From NCBI RefSeq assembly GCF_030817195.1, contig NZ_JAUSYZ010000001.1, forward strand, positions 3,286,001-3,350,000: 64,000 nt of DNA. Reading direction: 5' to 3'. Origin of the DNA: Arthrobacter globiformis. Lineage in GTDB: Bacteria > Actinomycetota > Actinomycetes > Actinomycetales > Micrococcaceae. Made by a program: the position numbers and the translations under genes. Positions within the stretch are counted from its first letter, which is position 1. The number at the start of each line of letters is the position of its first letter. Under the pieces are notes generated by a model. It was given only the letters and a program-made list of their open reading frames with translations, was not told the DNA's origin and made no database searches. This document shows positions 34,495-47,309 of the stretch, piece after piece.

Positions 34495-35567
34495 AGATAG
34501 TCATCGACGCCCGTTTCACCCGGACGGACCACCACGACGGGATCAGCCGCTACGGCTCCAGCCTCATCGCCGCCGTCTCAAAGATCGCCGATGTGTCCAT
34601 GCTCATCAGCGACCTCCGGCAACTGGCCCTGCTTCCCGATGTTCCGTACACGCTCATCAGCAGCCCGCTCTCCCCCGCCGAGCTCTTCGTGGCGCGGAAA
34701 GTCAATCAGCTCGGGGCGGATGTGGTGGTGTGCCCCATGCAGACCATGGGCACGTGGGGGCGCAAGTACGGCCTGGTGCTGACCCTGCACGACCTCATCT
34801 ACTACGAACACCCGGCACCGCCGGGCTTCCTGCCGGCCCCGGTGCGGATCCTGTGGCGCCTGTACCACAAGGCGTTCTGGCCCCAGCGGCTCCTGCTTAA
34901 CCGTGCCGACGTCGTCGCCACCATCAGCAGGACCACCGAGGCCCTGATGTCCAAGTACCGCCTGACGAGCCGCCCGGTGCGGATCGTCAGCAACGCTCCG
35001 CAGCCGGCCCAGCAGCCCCGCGACCCGGCCGTAGCGCCGGAGAAGACACTGCTGTACATGGGCTCGTTCATGCCCTACAAGAACGTCGAAACGATGCTCG
35101 CCGGGATGGCCGGACTGCCTGGCTACACGCTGCACCTGCTCAGCCGGATCACCCCGCACCGCCGCGCCGAGCTGGAAGCGCAGATCCCCGCCGGCGCGAA
35201 CGTTGTGTTCCATAACGGCGTCACCGACGACGAATACACGGCCCTGCTGAACCGCACCACCGCGCTGGTCACCCTGTCCAGGGCCGAGGGCTACGGCCTG
35301 CCCCTGGTGGAGGCCATGGCACTGGGCACCCCGGTCATCGCCAGCGACATCCCGATCTTCCGCGAGGTGGGTGCGGATGCCGCCACCTACGTAGATCCGG
35401 GGTCGGCGCCGGAGTTCGCCGCCGCCGTGCGCCGCCTCGCCGACGGGCAGCACTGGCAGGACGTCTCCCGGCGGTCGGCGGCGCGCGCACGGCAGTTCAG
35501 CTGGGACGAATCCGCCCGCCAGCTGGTGGACGTTGCGGCAGAGGTAATGGCGCTCCGCCGCAGGTAA
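34491..35567 (+). CDS. Glycosyltransferase family 4-like protein
   Basis: This 358-residue protein has a GT-B fold. The N-terminal acceptor domain begins MKIVIDARFTRTDHHDGISRYGSSLI. The C-terminal donor domain shows LLYMGSFMPYKNVETML and the GT4 signature SRAEGYGLPLVEAMALGTPVIASDIPIFREVG, including the two Glu of the E-x7-E motif. It probably transfers a sugar from a nucleotide donor to a lipid or saccharide acceptor at the membrane. The GTG start overlaps the hydrolase stop by 4 bases. No other cell-wall or polysaccharide genes adjoin, so the product is unknown. Confidence 0.91.
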   Translation: MKIVIDARFTRTDHHDGISRYGSSLIAAVSKIADVSMLISDLRQLALLPDVPYTLISSPLSPAELFVARKVNQLGADVVVCPMQTMGTWGRKYGLVLTLHDLIYYEHPAPPGFLPAPVRILWRLYHKAFWPQRLLLNRADVVATISRTTEALMSKYRLTSRPVRIVSNAPQPAQQPRDPAVAPEKTLLYMGSFMPYKNVETMLAGMAGLPGYTLHLLSRITPHRRAELEAQIPAGANVVFHNGVTDDEYTALLNRTTALVTLSRAEGYGLPLVEAMALGTPVIASDIPIFREVGADAATYVDPGSAPEFAAAVRRLADGQHWQDVSRRSAARARQFSWDESARQLVDVAAEVMALRRR

Positions 35568-35595
35568 CCTGACAGCCGGGGTCAACGCATTGGCG

Positions 35596-37758
35596 TCAGA
35601 GCACGTCGACCCCGTCGAGCCGCAGCTGCACCGGGTCCTCCGTGCGCTTCGCCGCGCCTGCGGCCTTCGCGGCCCGCAGCACCCTCGTGACGGTAGCGGC
35701 CTGCGCGTACGGAATGAACAGCAGCGTGCGCACATCCTCGTTTTCCGTCCTTGCCGTCTGCAGCAGCGGTGCCGGGCCCGCAACGCGCAGCTCCACGCCC
35801 TCGGCGGCGAGAAGCTTTGTGGCCGAGGCGGTGAAATGCCCGACGGCGGTGCTGCCGCCGGTGACGGCGGCTACCCTCACCGCCGGGGGAAGCTGCAGCT
35901 CAGCGCGCAGCCCCAGCTCACGCTGGGCATAACCGGCCGGGTCCCACCGAAGCAGCGCGCCGACGGCGGCAGTGTCGTCCGCGGTGATGACGACGATCCC
36001 GCCCTCAGTGAAAGGCCGGACGAGGGCAGCGGCGTTGAACCAGCGGCGTACGGCGTCCTCGCCCGCGCGCAGGTTCTCCCGGCGCAGCAGCGAGTCACCG
36101 TCGAGCAGCAGCGCCGCAGCGTACCCGCCCGGAGCCACAGGCTCGGCGCCCACCGTGGCCACCACCAGCGCACAGGCATCCGGCACCGTGGCCTTGACGT
36201 TCTGGCCGGAGGACGTGACCACGGCCTTGCCTGGAAACGCCCGGCCCAGCTCCTCAGCCGTGCGGAGCACGCCGGCCGCACCACGGCGCAGCCGGGTGCC
36301 GTTACAGTGCCCGCAGCGCCACTCCGGTGCCGGCGTCGAACACCACCGGCATTGGGGGACGGCGGCGCTGCCCGCAATGGCGAGCGGTCCCTGGCAGGAT
36401 GGGCAGCGCGCCGGTTCCCGGCAGGTTTCGCACGCCAGCGACGGCGCATACCCGGCACGGGCAACCTGCACCAGGACCGGGCCGCGTTCCAGTGCTTCCT
36501 TGGCGGTGCGCCACGCTGCACCTGGCAGCCTTGCCAGCCGGGCGAGCGGGTCGCGCTCCTGCTCAAAGCTGTCGGCGGTGTTGAGGACCCGGGGCACCGT
36601 GCGGCGCAGCACCGTGCGTTCGGCTTCCACAGGCATCGCCCAGCCGGCGTCCACCAGCCGCTGCACCTCCGTGCTGCGCGCGTGACCTGCCAGCAGGCAC
36701 GCAGCCCCCTCCTGCTCGGCACGGAGCAGCAGCACCTCGCGGGTGTGGGCGTACGGGGAACGCTGTTCGGTGTGGAGGTCGTCGCCGTCGTCCCAGCACA
36801 CCACGAGTCCCAGGTTCTGTACCGGGGCGTAGGCCGCCGAGCGTGTGCCCACGGCGACGCCCGCGGAACCTTTGAGGATTCTGAGGTAGTTGCGGTACCT
36901 GGGTGACTGGCCGTCGTCGGCCGTCAGCCGGGCAACGTCATCGGCGGGAAGGATGTCCTCGAGGGCAGCCTGGACGCGGTCCAGATCGCGGTAGTCGGGA
37001 ACGACGACGACGGCGCCGCGTCCGGATGCCCGGACCGCCGCCACAGCGTCCGCGATGAGCCGCGGCCAGCCGTCCGGGCCAAACCCCTGCAGCGAACTGA
37101 GGGCAGCCCTGGGTGAGCCTCCGGACGCAAGATGGCGGAGGAAGGCGGCGCCGTTGCGGTAGGCGGTCCAACCGGAGCCGGACAAGTCATGATCCGCCGC
37201 GGGAGGCCCGGCCGGCTCAGCGTCGGCAAGCTCCTTCTCCACCTTGACCACCCGCGGCGGGATAGCCACGCGGAGGACGTCGCTGACGGTGCCCGCGTAG
37301 CGTGCGGCCACGCGCCCGGCGAGTTCCTGCAGGGCCGTGGTCAGGACGGCGACCGGCGAGACGACCTTGTGCAGCGGGACGAGGGGCTGGCCGGCGTCGG
37401 ACTCCTCAACCCGGTCCAGGATGTAGCCGCCGAGTTCCTGGCCGCTGAACTTCACGCGGACACGGACGCCCGGCTGGGCGTCCTCATCCAGTTCGGCCGG
37501 AACGCTGTAGTCGAAGGGCCGGTCCAGGTGCGGCAGCGACGACTCGATGAGCACGCGCGCCACCGGACGGTCGGCCGCCAGCGGCGGGCCGCTGGCCGGC
37601 CTGGCCGTGGCCGGAAACCCCTGCAGCAATGACAGCTGCTGTGGCTCCGGCGCGGGGTGCGCAGAGGTTGGGTGCGCAGACGTTGGGTGCGCAGACATGC
37701 GGTTCGAAGACCTGCTGTTCGAAGACCTGCTGTTCGAAGACATGCTGTTCAAAGACAT
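35596..37758 (-). CDS. priA: Primosomal protein N' (PriA), degenerate helicase type
   Basis: PriA restarts stalled replication forks. The 720-residue protein keeps the DNA-binding N-terminal domain (VARVLIESSLPHLDRPFDYSVPAELDEDAQPGVRVRVKF) and the eight zinc-binding Cys (CETCREPARCPSC ... CRWC ... CGHC). The helicase core is degenerate: the expected GxTGSGKT is replaced by LQGFGPDGWPRL and the DEAH-type box by WDDGDDLH, so ATPase activity is unlikely. Loss of these motifs is known for actinobacterial PriA. The first 35 residues are pentapeptide repeats (SSNSR and SAHPT types). ATG 37756-37758 follows GGAGG. It is the last gene of the pyr-metK run. Confidence 0.92.
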   Translation of the reverse strand: MSLNSMSSNSRSSNSRSSNRMSAHPTSAHPTSAHPAPEPQQLSLLQGFPATARPASGPPLAADRPVARVLIESSLPHLDRPFDYSVPAELDEDAQPGVRVRVKFSGQELGGYILDRVEESDAGQPLVPLHKVVSPVAVLTTALQELAGRVAARYAGTVSDVLRVAIPPRVVKVEKELADAEPAGPPAADHDLSGSGWTAYRNGAAFLRHLASGGSPRAALSSLQGFGPDGWPRLIADAVAAVRASGRGAVVVVPDYRDLDRVQAALEDILPADDVARLTADDGQSPRYRNYLRILKGSAGVAVGTRSAAYAPVQNLGLVVCWDDGDDLHTEQRSPYAHTREVLLLRAEQEGAACLLAGHARSTEVQRLVDAGWAMPVEAERTVLRRTVPRVLNTADSFEQERDPLARLARLPGAAWRTAKEALERGPVLVQVARAGYAPSLACETCREPARCPSCQGPLAIAGSAAVPQCRWCSTPAPEWRCGHCNGTRLRRGAAGVLRTAEELGRAFPGKAVVTSSGQNVKATVPDACALVVATVGAEPVAPGGYAAALLLDGDSLLRRENLRAGEDAVRRWFNAAALVRPFTEGGIVVITADDTAAVGALLRWDPAGYAQRELGLRAELQLPPAVRVAAVTGGSTAVGHFTASATKLLAAEGVELRVAGPAPLLQTARTENEDVRTLLFIPYAQAATVTRVLRAAKAAGAAKRTEDPVQLRLDGVDVL

Positions 37759-37762
37759 GGCG
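37655..37762 (-). repeat. 15-bp tandem repeats encoding the PriA N-terminus
   Basis: Two adjacent arrays: three 15-base units at 37655-37699 (coding SAHPT-type pentapeptides) and four 15-base units at 37703-37762 (coding SSNSR/MSSNS types), the last overlapping the start codon. Unit identity is high (0-3 mismatches between neighbours), which suggests recent expansion by slippage. Confidence 0.9.
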
Positions 37763-37841
37763 CCTTACCTCCGTCCTGGCTTACTCATCAGCCAAGCACA
37801 CGGGTCTGACATCCCGGTGCTGACGGCCGTGGACAGACGGC

Positions 37842-39077
37842 TCAGGCGTTGAAGTAGGCCTTCAGGTCATCCACGCGGTCCAGGCGCTCCCAGGTGAAGT
37901 CCGGATCATCGCGGCCGAAGTGGCCGTGGGCGGCCGTCTTGGCATAGATGGGCCGCTTCAGGTCCAGGGCGTCGATGATGGCCCGGGGGCGCAGGTCGAA
38001 AATCTCCGCAATCGCGGCGCTGATCTTGGCCGGGTCCACGGTCTCGGTCCCGAACGTCTCGACGTAGGTTCCCACCGGGCGGGCCTGGCCGATCGCGTAG
38101 GCGATCTGGATTTCGGCGCGCTTGGCGAGTCCCGCTGCCACCACGTTCTTGGCAACCCAGCGCATGGCGTACGCTGCGGAGCGGTCCACCTTGGACGGGT
38201 CCTTGCCGGAGAAGGCACCGCCGCCGTGGCGGGCCATGCCGCCGTAGGTGTCCACGATGATCTTGCGGCCGGTGAGGCCTGCATCGCCGACGGGGCCGCC
38301 GATCACGAAGGCGCCGGCCGGGTTCAGGATGTTGACCGTGCGGGAAATGTCCAGGTCCGCGAGGGCGAGGACGGGGTCAATGACGTGCGTCGCGAGGTCG
38401 GCCCGCAGCTGGTCAAGGCTGAAGCCGTCGGCGTGCTGGCTGGAGATCACGATGGTTTCCACCGAAACCGGCCGGTCGCCGTCGTAGCCGATGGTGGCCT
38501 GGGTCTTGCCGTCCGGGCGGAGGTAGGAGAGTTCGCCGTTCTTGCGGACCTCGGTGAGGCGCTCCGAGAGGCGGTGCGCGATCCAGATCGGCGTGGGCAT
38601 GTAGGAGGGGGTCTCGTCGCTGGCGTAGCCGAACATCAGGCCCTGGTCGCCGGCGCCCTGGAGGTCGTAGTCGTCCTCCTGGCGGCCCTCGCGGGCTTCC
38701 AGGGAATTGAAGACACCGCCGGCGATGTCGTTGGACTGCTGGCCGATGGACACGGAAACGCCGCAGCGGGCGCCGTCGAAGCCGTTGGCGGAGGAGTCGT
38801 AGCCGATGCCCAGGATGGTCTCGCGGACGATCTGCGGGATTTCGACATAAGCGTCGGTGGTCACTTCGCCGGCGACATGGACCAGGCCGGTGGTGGCCAT
38901 GGTTTCGACGGCGACGCGGGACTCGGGATCCTTGTCCAGCAGGGCGTCCAGGATCGCATCACTGATCTGGTCACAGATCTTGTCCGGGTGCCCTTCAGTG
39001 ACCGACTCCGAGGTGAAGAGCCGAAGCGCGGCGGGCGTGGACCCGTGGGATTCTGGAATGTGCAGCGGTAAAGTCAC
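37842..39077 (-). CDS. metK: S-adenosylmethionine synthetase
   Basis: MetK makes SAM from ATP and methionine. The 411-residue protein has the family signatures GHPDKICDQISDAILDALL (N-terminus), GAGDQGLMFGYA, and GGGAFSGKDPSKVDRSAAY, with the catalytic His and Lys residues in place. The GTG start follows AAGGTAG. It sits between coaBC and priA, as in mycobacteria, and no SAM riboswitch is apparent in the 76-base upstream gap. Confidence 0.98.
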   Translation of the reverse strand: MTLPLHIPESHGSTPAALRLFTSESVTEGHPDKICDQISDAILDALLDKDPESRVAVETMATTGLVHVAGEVTTDAYVEIPQIVRETILGIGYDSSANGFDGARCGVSVSIGQQSNDIAGGVFNSLEAREGRQEDDYDLQGAGDQGLMFGYASDETPSYMPTPIWIAHRLSERLTEVRKNGELSYLRPDGKTQATIGYDGDRPVSVETIVISSQHADGFSLDQLRADLATHVIDPVLALADLDISRTVNILNPAGAFVIGGPVGDAGLTGRKIIVDTYGGMARHGGGAFSGKDPSKVDRSAAYAMRWVAKNVVAAGLAKRAEIQIAYAIGQARPVGTYVETFGTETVDPAKISAAIAEIFDLRPRAIIDALDLKRPIYAKTAAHGHFGRDDPDFTWERLDRVDDLKAYFNA

Positions 39078-39153
39078 TCAACTACCTTACTGGTTGGCAA
39101 ACGGAGGGGCGGCAGCGTGTGTCCCCATGCTAAGGAGACGTTGCTTACGCCGG

Positions 39154-40389
39154 TCAGGTTCGCGGAAAGACCCGGCTTAGTTCGGAGCCGATGCGGTCAA
39201 TGACGATGGCGGCGACGTCCTGCTTGGAGCCGGAGGCCGCCTGGGGCTCGGAACCGGCCCGCGAGAGGATCACCACGGAGTTGTGGTCCTGGCCGAACAC
39301 CTTGTCAGCGCCCACGTGGTTCACCACCAGCAGGTCGCAGCCCTTGCGCTTCAGCTTGGCCTCCGCGTAGGACAGCACATCACCCTGCTCATCACCCGTC
39401 TCGGCGGCAAAGCCCACCACGAGCTGGCTGCTGCCGGCGGTGTCACGGACCGCGACGAGCTCGTGCAGGATGTCGGGGTTGCGGACCAGCGTGATCACGG
39501 GGTCGGCGGTGTCGTCCCGCTTCTTGATCTTGCTTCCGGAGACCTCCGCCGGCCGGAAGTCGGCCACCGCCGCCGCCATGATGACGACGTCGGAATCGGC
39601 TGCCGCTGCCAGCATGACTTCGCGGAGCTGCAGGGCCGTTTCGACGGCGATGAGTTCGACGCCCGCCGGGGCGGGCACTTCCATGTGGGCGGCTACGAGC
39701 CGCACGGTGGCTCCGGCGTCGCGGGCGGCGGCGGCCAGCGCCACGCCCTGTTTGCCGGAGGAGCGGTTGCCCAGGAACCGGACGGGGTCCAGGGGCTCCC
39801 GGGTGCCGCCGGCGCTGATGGTCACGGTGCGGCCGGCCAGCGGGAGATGCGCCGGAACGCCCGTGTCCTGCATCAGGGCGATGGCGGCGTCGAAGATGGC
39901 TTCGGGCTCGGGCAACCGGCCGGGCCCGGAGTCGCTGCCGGTCAGCCTTCCGCTGGCGGGTTCCAGGACGGTCACGCCACGGCTGCGCAGAGTTTCGACG
40001 TTGGCCTGGGTGGCCGCATGCTGCCACATCTCGGTATGCATGGCCGGGGCGAACAGCACCGGGCCGCTCGCCATGAGAAGCGTGTTGGTAAGCAGGTCAT
40101 TAGCCTGGCCGGTGGCGGCACGGGCCAGGAGATCGGCGGTGGCGGGGGCCACCACGATCAGGTCTGCCTCGTGGCCCAGCCGGACGTGCTTCACCTGGTC
40201 AACGTCGTCGAAGACGCTGTTGGTCACCGGGTTACCGGACAGCGCCTCCCATGTGGCCACGCCGACGAAGCGGGTGGCTGCTTCCGTGGGAATGACGGTG
40301 ACGTCATGGCCGGCTTCAGTAAAAAGCCGGAGGAGCGATGCCACCTTGTAGGCGGCGATCCCTCCCCCGACTCCGAGGACTATGCGCAC
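39154..40389 (-). CDS. coaBC: Bifunctional phosphopantothenoylcysteine decarboxylase / phosphopantothenate-cysteine ligase
   Basis: CoaBC catalyses two steps of coenzyme A synthesis. In this 411-residue protein the N-terminal CoaC flavoprotein domain (about 1-190) shows GVGGGIAAYKVASLLRLF, PATADLLARAATGQANDLLTNTLL and FAPAMHTEMWQH. The C-terminal CoaB ligase domain (about 195-405) shows VTISAGGTREPLDPVRFLGNRSSGKQGVALA and the KK-containing segment SGSKIKKRDD. The start is GTG at 40387-40389. It lies between rpoZ and metK in the conserved gmk-rpoZ-coaBC-metK order. Confidence 0.96.
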   Translation of the reverse strand: MRIVLGVGGGIAAYKVASLLRLFTEAGHDVTVIPTEAATRFVGVATWEALSGNPVTNSVFDDVDQVKHVRLGHEADLIVVAPATADLLARAATGQANDLLTNTLLMASGPVLFAPAMHTEMWQHAATQANVETLRSRGVTVLEPASGRLTGSDSGPGRLPEPEAIFDAAIALMQDTGVPAHLPLAGRTVTISAGGTREPLDPVRFLGNRSSGKQGVALAAAARDAGATVRLVAAHMEVPAPAGVELIAVETALQLREVMLAAAADSDVVIMAAAVADFRPAEVSGSKIKKRDDTADPVITLVRNPDILHELVAVRDTAGSSQLVVGFAAETGDEQGDVLSYAEAKLKRKGCDLLVVNHVGADKVFGQDHNSVVILSRAGSEPQAASGSKQDVAAIVIDRIGSELSRVFPRT

Positions 40390-40429
40390 GTGAACTCCGT
40401 CAGCAGGCAGTCTGTTTACTCTGCGGTGG

Positions 40430-40690
40430 TTACTCTGCAGCTTCGATCGGCGTGGAAACCAGCTTGCCTTCGTTGATCTCGCGCAGGGCGATGGACAGCG
40501 ACTTCTCGTTCAGCTTGGTGTCAACCAGCGGTCCGACGTACTCGAAGAGGCCCTCGTGCAGCTGTGCGTAGTAGGCGTTGATCTGGCGTGCACGCTTGGC
40601 ACCGAAGATCACCAGGCCGTACTTGGAATCGGCTGCCTCGAGCAGCGAATCGATCGGCGGGTTGATGATGCCTTCAAGGTTCGTGGACAC
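40430..40690 (-). CDS. rpoZ: RNA polymerase omega subunit
   Basis: Omega stabilises the beta' subunit of RNA polymerase. The 86-residue protein shows the family pattern GIINPPIDSLLEAADSKYGLVIFGAKRARQINAYYAQL and a C-terminal KSLSIALREINEGKL. The GTG start follows GGAGAA by about 5 bases. It is 15 bases downstream of gmk, and its neighbours are the usual actinobacterial ones. Confidence 0.97.
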   Translation of the reverse strand: MSTNLEGIINPPIDSLLEAADSKYGLVIFGAKRARQINAYYAQLHEGLFEYVGPLVDTKLNEKSLSIALREINEGKLVSTPIEAAE

Positions 40691-40705
40691 GAATTCTCCA
40701 AATAT

Positions 40706-41302
40706 CTAGCGGGCTGATGGCGTCTGCGGCTGGCGCGGGTGCGGGGTCAGCCCCATGAGTGAAACAAGCTCGTCCGCTGCCCGGCGGACGTCGTCATTGA
40801 TGACGGTGTGGTCGAACTCCGGTTCAGCAGCAAGCTCTACTTTACCGGTTTCCAGCCGGCGCTGCTGTTCCTCGACCGATTCCGTGCCGCGGCCCACCAG
40901 CCGGCGGACCAGTTCTTCCCAGCTGGGCGGTGCCAGGAACACGAACTGGGCATCCGGAACCGCCTGCTTCACCTGGCGTGCCCCCTGCAGGTCGATCTCC
41001 AGCAGCACGGAGCGGCCCTCGGCGATTGCCTGGTTGACGGTGCTCTTCAGGGTTCCGTAGGTGTTCTGCCCGTGCACCACGGCCCACTCCAGGAATTCGC
41101 CGGCGGCCACGAGGGACTCGAACTCTTCCTTGGACTTGAAGTAGTAGTGCACGCCGTCGATCTCACCGGGCCGCGGGGCCCGGGTGGTGGCCGAAACGGA
41201 CAGCCAGACTTCGGGGTAGTTGTCGCGGATATAGGTGGACACGGTGCCTTTGCCAACAGCCGTAGGACCAGCGAGGACTGTCAGTCCGGGTTTGTTGCTC
41301 AC
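40706..41302 (-). CDS. gmk: Guanylate kinase
   Basis: Gmk converts GMP to GDP. The 198-residue protein has the P-loop LAGPTAVGKGTVS, the GMP-binding region SVSATTRAPRPGEIDGVHYYF and LLEIDLQGARQVKQAVPDAQFVFLAPPSWEEL. The P-loop carries GKGT where many homologues have GKST. The GTG start follows AAAGGAA. It is between mihF and rpoZ. Confidence 0.97.
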   Translation of the reverse strand: MSNKPGLTVLAGPTAVGKGTVSTYIRDNYPEVWLSVSATTRAPRPGEIDGVHYYFKSKEEFESLVAAGEFLEWAVVHGQNTYGTLKSTVNQAIAEGRSVLLEIDLQGARQVKQAVPDAQFVFLAPPSWEELVRRLVGRGTESVEEQQRRLETGKVELAAEPEFDHTVINDDVRRAADELVSLMGLTPHPRQPQTPSAR

Positions 41303-41345
41303 GTATTCCTTTGGGCGGTCTGCAGATGAATCTGTTCGGATAAAG

Positions 41346-41663
41346 CTATTTCTCGTTCATAAAATCTACCAGCGCCCGGCGCTGGTGAATGCCCAGCCCA
41401 CGGACCCTGCGGGACGCTGCGATGCCGAGGCTGTCCATGATGGCCGCGGCCCGGACCTTTCCGATCCCCGGCAGGGCCTCAAGGAGTTCCGAAACGCGCA
41501 TCCGCGCTATGGCCTCCTCGGTGCCGCCGGAGTCCAGGATCTGGGCCACGGTCAGCTCTCCGGATTTGAGCCGTTCCTTGGCCGAGGCCCTGGCAGCCCT
41601 TGCCGCCGCGGCCTTCCTGAGTGCGTCGGAACGTTCCTGCGGTGACAAGGGTCGCAAGCTCAC
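41346..41663 (-). CDS. mihF: Actinobacterial integration host factor (mIHF)
   Basis: mIHF is a nucleoid-associated DNA-bending protein specific to actinobacteria. The 105-residue form begins SLRPLSPQERSDALRKAAAARAARASAKERL and contains the helix-two-turn-helix region VSELLEALPGIGKVRAAAIMDSLGIAASRRVRGLGIHQRRALVDF. I chose GTG 41663 because it is 8 bases after AGGGG and matches the length of the functional mycobacterial protein; an ATG two codons upstream (41669) is too close to the site. It lies between pyrF and gmk, the conserved position. Confidence 0.95.
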   Translation of the reverse strand: MSLRPLSPQERSDALRKAAAARAARASAKERLKSGELTVAQILDSGGTEEAIARMRVSELLEALPGIGKVRAAAIMDSLGIAASRRVRGLGIHQRRALVDFMNEK

Positions 41664-41767
41664 GGTCATTTCCCCTGGGGTCAGCCAACGGATCCGCGGC
41701 CGGCGGCGTTGAAGCAGCCACGGATTTGTCCTGAACCTACTCCCTGCCGGCCGGAGAAATCAATGGA

Positions 41768-42665
41768 CTATTCGGAGCGGAGTCCGGCGAGGGTACGCTG
41801 CGCCGCCTCGGTCAGCTCCCGGACGCCGGGGCCGGCCTTGAGGATGTCGCGGCTGGAGGTTCCCAGGACCTGGGAGTAGGCGCCGCCGAACGTCCTCCGC
41901 AGGTCTGCGGGTGTGGCCCCCTGGGCGCCCAGGCCCGGCGCGAGGATCGGGCCGCGGACGGCGGCCAGATCCAGCTGCAGGTCGGCCAGCGCCGTGCCCA
42001 CGGTGGCTCCCACCACAAGGCCCACCGAGCCCAGGGGCCCGGAGTAGCGTTCGTTCTCCGCGGCTGCGGCCTCAACAATCCGGCGCGCCACGGAATCGCT
42101 TCCGCCGACGTGCTGCACAGAAGCGCCCTCCGGGTTGGAGGTCAGCGCCAGGACAAACACGCCCCGGCCGTGCTCGGCAGCGAGATCCAGGGCCGGCCGG
42201 AGGGACTCGAAGCCCAGGTACGGGCTCAGGGTCACGGAATCCGCGGCGAGGGCAGAGCCGTCACGGAGCCAGGCGTCGGCGTACGCGGCCATGGTGGACC
42301 CGATATCGCCGCGCTTGGCGTCCGCGATGGTCAGCACCCCCTCGTCCCGTGCCACGGCAAGAACTTCTTCCAGCACGGCCATGCCGGCCGAACCGTGGCG
42401 TTCGTAGAGCGCCACCTGCGGCTTGACCGCGGCAGCGAGTGAACTGACTGCCTCCAGGGCGGTGAGCGAGAAGCGCCTGAGGCCGGCGGCGTCGTCGTCC
42501 AGTCCCCAGCTCTTCAGCAGGGCGGGGTGCGGGTCAATGCCGACACACAGCGGACCGCGGTCCGCCATGGCCCGGCCCAGCCGGGAGCCGAACGACTCCC
42601 GGCCAGCGCCTGCGGCAATGCTGCCGCCTGCGGCAATGTTGCCGCCCGCGGAAGTGTTCCCTGCC

Positions 42666-42673
<8 letters not shown>
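41768..42673 (-). CDS. pyrF: Orotidine-5'-phosphate decarboxylase
   Basis: PyrF makes UMP from OMP, the last step of de novo pyrimidine synthesis. The 301-residue protein is of the long mycobacterial-type (type 2) family, with the catalytic motif LTIADAKRGDIGSTMAAYADAWL and the phosphate-binding block ILAPGLGAQGATPADLRRTFG. The first about 30 residues are Gly/Ala-rich repeats (GGNIAAGGSIAAGAG). ATG 42671-42673 overlaps the carB stop by 8 bases; a longer reading upstream is Arg-rich and was rejected. Confidence 0.95.
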
Positions 42674-46009
<3,336 letters not shown>

Positions 46010-46010
<1 letters not shown>

Positions 46011-47305
46011 TACTTCTTGTCCTCAGTCTTGTTGTCAGTCGTGTTCGGCTCGGCGGCCTGGTTTTGAAGGGCACCGTTCTGCTGGGCCTCTGCAGGGTGC
46101 TGGGCGTCCACGGGTTCCTTGGAGAGGTTGGCGGTGCGGCCGTCCCGGGTTCCTTCCATCAGCTCGATGAAACGGTCGAAAAGGTACGCGGCGTCGTGCG
46201 GGCCGGCGGCGGCTTCGGGGTGGTACTGGACAGAGAAAGCCGGGATGTCCAGGCAGGCCAGGCCCTCCACGACCTCGTCGTTCAGGCTGACGTGGCTGAC
46301 CTCGACCCGCCCGTAGCGCTCTTCCGGCGCGTTGGTGGGTCCGTCCAGCGGGGCGTCGACGGCGAAGCCGTGGTTCTGCGAGGTGATCTCCACCTTGCCC
46401 GTGCGGCGGTCCATGACGGGCTGGTTGATGCCCCGGTGGCCGTAGCGCAGCTTGTAGGTGCCGAAGCCGAGGGCGCGGCCCAGGATCTGGTTGCCGAAGC
46501 AGATGCCGAAGTACGGCAGCTTCTCGTCCAGGACGGTGCGGAGCAGCTTGACCTGGTTGTCGGCGGTGGCGGGGTCGCCGGGGCCGTTGGACATGAAGAA
46601 GCCGTCGGGGCTGACGGCCTTGACGTCGTCGATGGTGGCCGTGGCGGGCAGCACGTGCACGCGGACGCCGCGCTCAGCGAAGCGCACCGGCGTCATGGCC
46701 TTGATGCCGAGGTCGATCGCCGCGATGCTGAAGCGCGCGTCGCCGTCCCAGCCGTGGTCCTTGGGCTCCACGACGTAGGCTTCATCGATGCTGACTTCCT
46801 CGGCAAGCCGGGCGCCCTCCATCGGCTCACTGGCGAGCACGGCGTCGATGAGTTCCTTGTCGGTCGCCTTGGCCGCCTCGCCGGAGAAGATGCCGGCGCG
46901 CATGGTCTTGTGCTCGCGCAGGTGGCGGGTGATGGCCCGGGTGTCCACGCCCTGGATGCCGACGATGCCCTGCTCGACGAGTTCAGAGTCGAGAGACCGC
47001 TCAGACCGCCAGTTGGACGGACGGCGGGCGGCGTCACGGACGATGTAGCCGGCCACCCAGATGCGGCGGGATTCGGCGTCCTCGCTGTTCACACCGGTGT
47101 TGCCGATGTGCGGTGCCGTCTGCACCACCAGCTGGCGCGCGTAGGACGGGTCCGTAATGGTCTCCTGGTAACCGGTCATGCCGGTGGCGAAGACCGCTTC
47201 CCCCAGGGCGGTGCCCTGCGCGCCGTAGCTGCGGCCGCGGAAGATGCGGCCGTCTTCGAGCACCAGGACGGCGGGGGCGGAGCTTGCTGTGTTGTTGTCC
47301 GTCAC
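46010..47305 (-). CDS. carA: Carbamoyl-phosphate synthase small (glutaminase) subunit
   Basis: CarA releases ammonia from glutamine for CarB. The 431-residue protein has the CarA N-terminal domain (APAVLVLEDGRIFRGRSYGAQGTALGEAVFATGMTGYQE) and a class I glutamine amidotransferase domain with SNGPGDPAT, catalytic Cys in YFGICFGNQILG, and His-Glu in QYHPEAAAGPHD. The C-terminus has a low-complexity Gln/Asn/Ala tail of about 40 residues. GTG 47305 was chosen for GGAAAG 6 bases upstream; GTGs at 47320 and 47329 are alternatives that would overlap the upstream gene. Confidence 0.95.
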
Positions 47306-47309
47306 TTTA

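Noticed and set aside
37655..37762. CRISPR-like array
   Set aside because: The repeats are 15-base contiguous coding units in frame with PriA, with no spacers.
39078..39153. Possible SAM riboswitch ahead of metK
   Set aside because: The gap is only 76 bases and shows no recognisable SAM-I, SAM-II or SAM-IV core.
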